Part shown: piece by piece, positions 42,697 through 48,420 of the stretch
How the letters are laid out: every line of letters starts with the position of its first letter
Numbering within the stretch: position 1 is the stretch's first letter
DNA from: an uncultured Clostridia bacterium
Lineage (GTDB): Bacteria > Bacillota > Clostridia > TANB77 > CAG-508
Direction: 5' to 3'
Length of the DNA stretch: 48,420 bases
Assembly (NCBI GenBank): GCA_947629355.1
Contig: CANRDJ010000005.1
Location: forward strand, 1-48,420
The notes under the pieces: model-generated
Told to the model about the DNA's origin: nothing
Databases searched by the model: none
Seen by the model: the letters and a program-made list of their open reading frames with translations, nothing else
Translations under genes and position numbers: made by a program

Positions 42697-43794
42697 ATGA
42701 AATCAATTGAAACTAAAGAATTAATAACTGCAATTGAAGAACTAGAAAAAGAAAGAGGAATAAACAAGGAATATTTGCTAGAATCATTAGAAACAGCATT
42801 AATAACAGCATATAAAAGAAATTTTGATTCTGCTGAAAATGTAAAGGTAACAATGGACAGTTCAACAGGTGATATAAAAGTTTATTCAGTAAAAGAAATT
42901 GTAGATGAAGTAGAAGATGAAACACTACAAATTAGTTTAGAAGAAGCTAAGAAAAAAAACAAGGAAGCAAAAGTTGGAGATACAGTAGAATTTGAAATTA
43001 TTCCTAGAGACTTTGGTAGAATAGCAGCACAAACAGCAAAGCAAGTAATAGTACAAAAAATCAGAGAAGCAGAAAGAAATATGGTATTTACTGAATATAA
43101 TGACAGAAAAGGAGAAATAGTTTCTGGAATTGTACAAAAGGCAGATGGTGGAACAGTAGTATTAGATTTGGGAAGGTTAGAAGGAATTATGCTTGTGAAA
43201 GATCAAATACCTACTGAAGAGTATAGAGTAAATGATAAAGTAAGAGCTTATGTTGTAAGTGTAGAAAAAGGAATAAAAGGTGCACCACAGGTATTAGTTT
43301 CAAGGAGTAATCCAGATTTTGTAAGAAAATTATTTGAATTTGAAATACCAGAAATATATGAAGGATTAATAGAAATAAAAAATGTAGCAAGAGATGCGGG
43401 ATCTAGAAGTAAAGTTGCAGTATATTCTACAAATGAAAACATTGATCCAGTTGGTTCATGTGTGGGTCAAAAAGGAATAAGAATTCAAAATATAATTAAT
43501 GAATTAAAAGGTGAAAAGATAGATGTTATAGAATGGAATGAAGATCCAGCAATATTTATTTCTGCAGCATTATTACCAGCACAAGTAATGGCAGTAGATA
43601 TAAAAGAAGAAGAAAGATTTGCACAAGTTATTGTTTCAGATGATCAATTATCTCTAGCAATTGGAAAAGCAGGTCAAAATGCTCGATTAGCTGCAAGATT
43701 GACTAATTGGAAAATAGATATAAAGAGTGAATCTCAATTTAGAGAATTATTAGAAAAACAAAAAGATGAACAAACTGTAGAAGGAAATGAATAG
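42697..43794 (+). CDS. nusA: Transcription termination/antitermination protein NusA
   Basis: S1 and KH domains; DPVGSCVGQKGIRIQNIINELKGEKIDVIEW. Confidence 0.95.
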   Translation: MKSIETKELITAIEELEKERGINKEYLLESLETALITAYKRNFDSAENVKVTMDSSTGDIKVYSVKEIVDEVEDETLQISLEEAKKKNKEAKVGDTVEFEIIPRDFGRIAAQTAKQVIVQKIREAERNMVFTEYNDRKGEIVSGIVQKADGGTVVLDLGRLEGIMLVKDQIPTEEYRVNDKVRAYVVSVEKGIKGAPQVLVSRSNPDFVRKLFEFEIPEIYEGLIEIKNVARDAGSRSKVAVYSTNENIDPVGSCVGQKGIRIQNIINELKGEKIDVIEWNEDPAIFISAALLPAQVMAVDIKEEERFAQVIVSDDQLSLAIGKAGQNARLAARLTNWKIDIKSESQFRELLEKQKDEQTVEGNE

Positions 43795-43795
43795 T

Positions 43796-44056
43796 ATGAA
43801 AAAAATTATACAAAGAATGTGTATTGGATGCAATAATAAAAAAGAAAAACATAGTCTTATTAGAATTGTTATGAATAAAGAAGGTAGTATTTCAATAGAC
43901 AAAACTGGAAAGTTATCTGGAAGAGGGGCATATATATGTGATAACATAGATTGCTTAGAGAAACTTATAAAATCAAAGAGATTAGAAAAAGTATTCCATA
44001 CTAAAATAGATGAAGAAATTTATAAAAATTTAAGGGGTGTAATTATTGATAAATAA
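43796..44056 (+). CDS. ylxR: YlxR/RnpM family protein
   Basis: RMCIGCNNKKEKHSLIRIV...GRGAYICDNIDCLEKLIKSKRLEKVF. Confidence 0.9.
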   Translation: MKKIIQRMCIGCNNKKEKHSLIRIVMNKEGSISIDKTGKLSGRGAYICDNIDCLEKLIKSKRLEKVFHTKIDEEIYKNLRGVIIDK

Positions 44057-44103
44057 AACAAAAAAAATACTTAAAGTGAATGCAAATTGTGGGGGTGATA
44101 TTA

Positions 44104-46905
44104 TTGGGTAAAATAAAAATACATGAAATAGCCAAAAAAATAGGAGTAAATAGTAAAGATGTTTTAGAAAAAGCTTTAGAATTAGGATTAGATGTAAAAT
44201 CACATATGAGTAGTTTAGATGAAGCAGATGCTAAAAAAATAGAATCAAAATTCTCAGGATTAAAAAAAGAAATAAAAGACAAAAAAGAAGGACCAGTAAT
44301 TATAAGAAGAGCAGTAATTGTATCAGATGATAATAACCAAAAAATAAAAGAAGAAAATAAAGCTGAAAAAAAACAAAATAGAGATGTGGGATTTATTGAA
44401 AGAGAAAGAAAAACTGATTACAACATAGTATACAGAAATAAACCTAGCAAACCTCTTACGGTAAGTGAATTATTTGGAAAGAAGAGCACTCCAGAAAAAC
44501 CTAAAAATGAAACTAAAATAGAAACAGAACCACAAGAAACACTAAAAAAGAGCGAGGAAAAGGCAAATACACTAAATGAAAAACAACAAGATAAAAGAAA
44601 TAATATCACTAGTCAAACAAGACCATATAATAATGTGAATAGACCATTTAATAGAGAAGGACATAATAATAGACAATATAATAATTATAATAACACAAAC
44701 AGACCATTTAATAGAGATTTTCAAAATAATGGGAACAGACCATTTAATAGAAATGGTCAAAATAATAGACCATTTAATAGAAACGGACAAGGACAATCTA
44801 ATTTTGGAAAAAGACCTCTTGATGAAAAAGGAATTGAAAAAAATATTAAAAATATTATGGCTGCAGATATTGTTGAAAAAGAAAGTATAAGAGAATATTC
44901 AAATAAATCTATAGATAAACAAAAAAACAATAGATATGAAGAAAGAACGAATAGAAAATCTTCTAGATCAAGAAGAAATGAATATGAAGAAATAAGTAGC
45001 CATAAATTAAAAGATTTGAAACAAGAAAACAGATTATCAAATATGTTTGATGAAGGATCAATGCTTGATTATTATGATTTAACAACAACAAGGGGAAGAA
45101 GAGGAAAAAAGAAGTTACAACAAAGTGAAAATAGAGTAAAACAAAAAATATTTGATTTGACAGATATTACAATACCAGAGACAATTACAGTTAAAGATTT
45201 AAGTACAGAACTTAAAAAAACAAGTAGCGAAATTATAAAAAAATTACTAGGATATGGAATTTTGGCAACAATAAATAATGAATTAGATTTTGATACAGCA
45301 TTTTTAGTAGCAGAGGAGTTTGGTGTAACTGCACATAAAAAAGAAGTAGTTACAGATGAGGATATACTATTTGATGATAGTGAAGATAAAGAAGAAGAAT
45401 TAAAAGCAAGGCCACCAGTAATTGTTGTTATGGGACACGTAGATCATGGTAAAACATCACTTTTAGATGCAGTAAGAGAAACAAATGTAATAGAAGGTGA
45501 AGCAGGAGGAATTACTCAAGCAATTGGTGCATACAAAGTTGAGGTAAATGGAAGAGAAATTACATTTTTAGATACACCAGGACATGAAGCATTTACTGCA
45601 ATGAGAGCAAGAGGAGCACAAATAACAGATATAGCAATACTTGTAGTTGCTGCAAATGATGGAGTAATGCCCCAAACTATAGAAGCTATAAACCATGCTA
45701 AAGCTGCAGGAATACCAATAATTGTTGCAATTAATAAAATTGATGTAGAAGGTGCAAATCCTGATAAAGTTAAGCAAGAACTTGCTGAATATGATTTAGT
45801 TTCTGAAGAATGGGGAGGAGACACAATATTTGTACCAATTTCAGCAAAGAAAAGAATAAATATAGATAACTTGCTAGAGATGGTATTATTAGTAGCTGAT
45901 ATGAAAGAATTAAAAGCTAATCCTAAAAAACAAGCAAAAGGTGTAGTTATAGAGGCAAAACTAGATAAATCAAAGGGGCCAGTAGCTACAATGCTTGTAC
46001 AACGTGGTACATTAGATATTGGTGATACAATATTAGTTGGTTCTGTTATAGGTAGAATAAGAACAATGACAAATGATAAAGGAAAAAAAGTTAAAAAGGC
46101 AGGACCATCAACACCAGTAGAAATAACGGGACTTGCAGAAGTTCCAGAAGCAGGAGAAACATTCTACGAAGTAAAAGATGAAAAAACTGCTAAACATTTG
46201 ATGGAAAGAAGAAAACGTCAGGCAAGAGATAAAGCTTTGAATAGCAATACAAAAGTTACATTGGATGATTTATTTAGTCAAATAGAAAAAGGAAATTTAA
46301 AACAATTAAATATTATAGTAAAAGCAGATGTTCAAGGCTCTGTTGAAGCTGTAAAACAATCATTAGAAAAATTATCTAATGATGAAGTAAAAGTTAAAGT
46401 AATACATGCTAATGTAGGTGCAATAACAGAAAGCGATGTTACACTTGCAAATGTTTCAAATGCCATAATTATAGGATTTAATGTAAGACCACAGCCAATA
46501 GCAAAAGATATGGCTGAAAAATCAGAGGTAGAAATAAAAACATATTCTGTAATATACAATGCTATAGAAGATGTTGAAGCTGCAATGAAGGGAATGCTTG
46601 ATCCAGTATATAAAGAAGTAATAATTGGTAATGCAGAAGTAAGACAAACATTTAAAATTTCTGATGTTGGAACAATTGCAGGGTGCTATGTAACAAATGG
46701 AAAAGTTGCAAGAAATGCAGGAGTAAGAGTATTAAGAGACAATGTTGTAATACACGATGGTAAATTAATATCATTAAAAAGAATGAAAGACGATGCAAAA
46801 GAAGTAGCATCAGGATATGAGTGTGGAATTCAAATTGAAAATTATAATGATATTAAAGAAGGAGATATAATTGAGGCTTATATTATGGAACAAGTAAAAC
46901 AGTAG
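44104..46905 (+). CDS. infB: Translation initiation factor IF-2 (TTG start likely)
   Basis: [41 protein letters not shown]; ggggtgat RBS. Confidence 0.96.
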   Translation: MGKIKIHEIAKKIGVNSKDVLEKALELGLDVKSHMSSLDEADAKKIESKFSGLKKEIKDKKEGPVIIRRAVIVSDDNNQKIKEENKAEKKQNRDVGFIERERKTDYNIVYRNKPSKPLTVSELFGKKSTPEKPKNETKIETEPQETLKKSEEKANTLNEKQQDKRNNITSQTRPYNNVNRPFNREGHNNRQYNNYNNTNRPFNRDFQNNGNRPFNRNGQNNRPFNRNGQGQSNFGKRPLDEKGIEKNIKNIMAADIVEKESIREYSNKSIDKQKNNRYEERTNRKSSRSRRNEYEEISSHKLKDLKQENRLSNMFDEGSMLDYYDLTTTRGRRGKKKLQQSENRVKQKIFDLTDITIPETITVKDLSTELKKTSSEIIKKLLGYGILATINNELDFDTAFLVAEEFGVTAHKKEVVTDEDILFDDSEDKEEELKARPPVIVVMGHVDHGKTSLLDAVRETNVIEGEAGGITQAIGAYKVEVNGREITFLDTPGHEAFTAMRARGAQITDIAILVVAANDGVMPQTIEAINHAKAAGIPIIVAINKIDVEGANPDKVKQELAEYDLVSEEWGGDTIFVPISAKKRINIDNLLEMVLLVADMKELKANPKKQAKGVVIEAKLDKSKGPVATMLVQRGTLDIGDTILVGSVIGRIRTMTNDKGKKVKKAGPSTPVEITGLAEVPEAGETFYEVKDEKTAKHLMERRKRQARDKALNSNTKVTLDDLFSQIEKGNLKQLNIIVKADVQGSVEAVKQSLEKLSNDEVKVKVIHANVGAITESDVTLANVSNAIIIGFNVRPQPIAKDMAEKSEVEIKTYSVIYNAIEDVEAAMKGMLDPVYKEVIIGNAEVRQTFKISDVGTIAGCYVTNGKVARNAGVRVLRDNVVIHDGKLISLKRMKDDAKEVASGYECGIQIENYNDIKEGDIIEAYIMEQVKQ

Positions 46906-46966
46906 GGCATGCCTCAATCTATGAGGAATACCTAACATCAAGGTGTATTCCTATACATTAGCAAAA
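46906..46966. repeat. Diverged copy of the GAGGAAT structured repeat between infB and rbfA
   Basis: gggcatgcctcaatctatgaggaatacctaacatcaaggtgtattcc; shares tatgaggaatacct with 39570-39635. Confidence 0.55.
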
Positions 46967-46975
46967 GGAGATAAA

Positions 46976-47347
46976 ATGAAAAAGCAAAACGGAAATAACA
47001 GGCTTAATCGAATAAATGAAGAATTAAAAAGAGAAATTAGCAATATAATTAATTATGAAGTTACTAATTCAAATGTAACAGGAATGATTAGTGTAACATC
47101 TGTTAAAATTTCTCCAGATTTAAGATATGCTAGGGTTTATGTAAGTATACTTAATTCTAAAAACATAAAACAAACACTAGCGGGATTAAAATCTTCTTCT
47201 GGATTTATTAGGAGTAGAATAGCTGAAAAAATAAATTTACGAGTTACACCTGAATTAGTATTTGAATTAGATGATTCAATGCAATATGGGGAAAAAATAG
47301 ACACAATATTAAAAGATATAATGAAAGACATTAAACCAGAAGAATAA
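46976..47347 (+). CDS. rbfA: Ribosome-binding factor A
   Basis: RLNRINEELKREISNIINYEVTNSNVTGMISVTSVKISPDLRYARVYVS. Confidence 0.94.
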   Translation: MKKQNGNNRLNRINEELKREISNIINYEVTNSNVTGMISVTSVKISPDLRYARVYVSILNSKNIKQTLAGLKSSSGFIRSRIAEKINLRVTPELVFELDDSMQYGEKIDTILKDIMKDIKPEE

Positions 47348-47358
47348 AGGAGAATAAT

Positions 47359-48309
47359 ATGACGATAGATAATATTATTGAAGAAATAGATAAGGCGAAA
47401 AATATTGTAATACTTACGCATGAGGTGCCAGATGGAGATGCAATAGGTAGTAGTCTAGCATTATATACAGGACTTAAACAACTAGGAAAAGATGTAGATG
47501 TTATTATACCAGAATATTCTAGAACATTTGAATTCTTGCCTAACAGTAAGGAGATAAAAAAAGAAGGAAGAAATGAAACATATGATTTAGCAATAGCTTT
47601 AGATTGTGGAGATATAAGAAGACTAAATGGATTTGTAAGATATTTTGAAGACGCAAATACTAAAATATCAATAGACCATCATGGATCAAATACTATGTTT
47701 GCAGATTATAACTTTGTTAATCCTATGGCTCCAGCATGTAGCCAAATATTAATAATTATTTTAGAAGCATTAGGTATAATTATAGATAAAGAAATAGGAA
47801 CATGTCTTCTTACAGGAATAATTACAGATACAGGTGGATTTAAATATAAAGGTGTAACAGCAGAAACCTTTGAATTTGTAGCAGAACTTTTAAATAGGGG
47901 AGTAAATGTTTCTGATATATATAAGAAAGTATTACAAACAATATCAAAAACAAGATTTGAACTTATGCAAATAGCTATTAATAGACTAGAATTTTTAGAA
48001 GATGGGAAATTAACATTTACATATATAACAAAAGAAGATGAGAAAAAAGTAGGAGCTGAAAGCAATGACCACGATGGAATAGTAGAAATAGGAAGGGATG
48101 TTGAAGGAGTAGAAGTTTCAATATTTTTGAGAGAAACGGATAATGGATATAAAATTTCTCTTCGTTCTAATGAGTATGTAAATGTATCAGACATATGTTT
48201 AATGTTTAGTGGTGGAGGACATGTAAGGGCAGCAGGAGGAAATATAAATCTTCCATTTGAACAAGCAAAAACAAAAATAATAGAAGAATGCAAAAAACAC
48301 TTAAAATGA
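47359..48309 (+). CDS. nrnA: DHH-family bifunctional oligoribonuclease/PAP phosphatase NrnA-like
   Basis: ILTHEVPDGDAIGSSLALYTGLKQ...SIDHHGSNTMFADYNFVNPMAPACSQ...GGGHVRAAGG. Confidence 0.92.
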   Translation: MTIDNIIEEIDKAKNIVILTHEVPDGDAIGSSLALYTGLKQLGKDVDVIIPEYSRTFEFLPNSKEIKKEGRNETYDLAIALDCGDIRRLNGFVRYFEDANTKISIDHHGSNTMFADYNFVNPMAPACSQILIIILEALGIIIDKEIGTCLLTGIITDTGGFKYKGVTAETFEFVAELLNRGVNVSDIYKKVLQTISKTRFELMQIAINRLEFLEDGKLTFTYITKEDEKKVGAESNDHDGIVEIGRDVEGVEVSIFLRETDNGYKISLRSNEYVNVSDICLMFSGGGHVRAAGGNINLPFEQAKTKIIEECKKHLK

Positions 48310-48420
48310 GGGACATTCCTCGAACTATGAGGAATGCCTCGTATGCCGAGGTTTGTCCCTCAAACCTTGTAAAGACATTCCTCGAACTATGAGGAATGCC
48401 TCGTATGCCGAGGTTTGTCC
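48308..48420. repeat. Tandem (62-bp period) copies of the GAGGGACA...TGTCCCTC repeat, running off the window
   Basis: acattcctcgaactatgaggaatgcctcgtatgccgaggtttgtccctcaaaccttgtaaag repeated at 48313 and 48375. Confidence 0.85.

Overview
This is a 48.4 kb AT-rich chromosomal window from a Firmicute/Clostridia-like spore former (bofA, yqfC/yqfD, sigH and pdaA homologues). It carries housekeeping genes: truA, engB, serS, gatCAB, rpsT, hpt, uvrC, a fatty-acid synthesis cluster (fabD-fabG-fabF-accB-fabZ-accC-accD-accA-fabI-acpP), ligA, dtd, sigH, tRNA-Thr, ychF, and rimP-nusA-ylxR-infB-rbfA-nrnA. It also carries an agr-type quorum-sensing locus, a sortase/substrate pair and dispersed structured repeats. 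The main observation is that eight otherwise intact, mostly essential genes (truA, engB, serS, bofA-like, a SAM methyltransferase, accC twice, accA, sigH) are each split in the ORF track by an apparent +1 frameshift. All nine breaks occur at the same tetranucleotide, CGGA, with CGG in the zero frame. Dropping the C, or reading CGGA as one glycine, restores the conserved protein with a Gly at the expected position and no extra residue. My hand scan found only one other in-frame CGG codon in the window's genes (codon 7 of a Cys-rich ORF at 31704), while CGT, CGA and CGC are used as ordinary Arg codons. I infer that CGG is probably not a normal sense codon in this organism and that CGG-A triggers efficient programmed +1 frameshifting or quadruplet decoding as Gly across many genes. 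All calls are from reading the sequence by eye; no database search was run.
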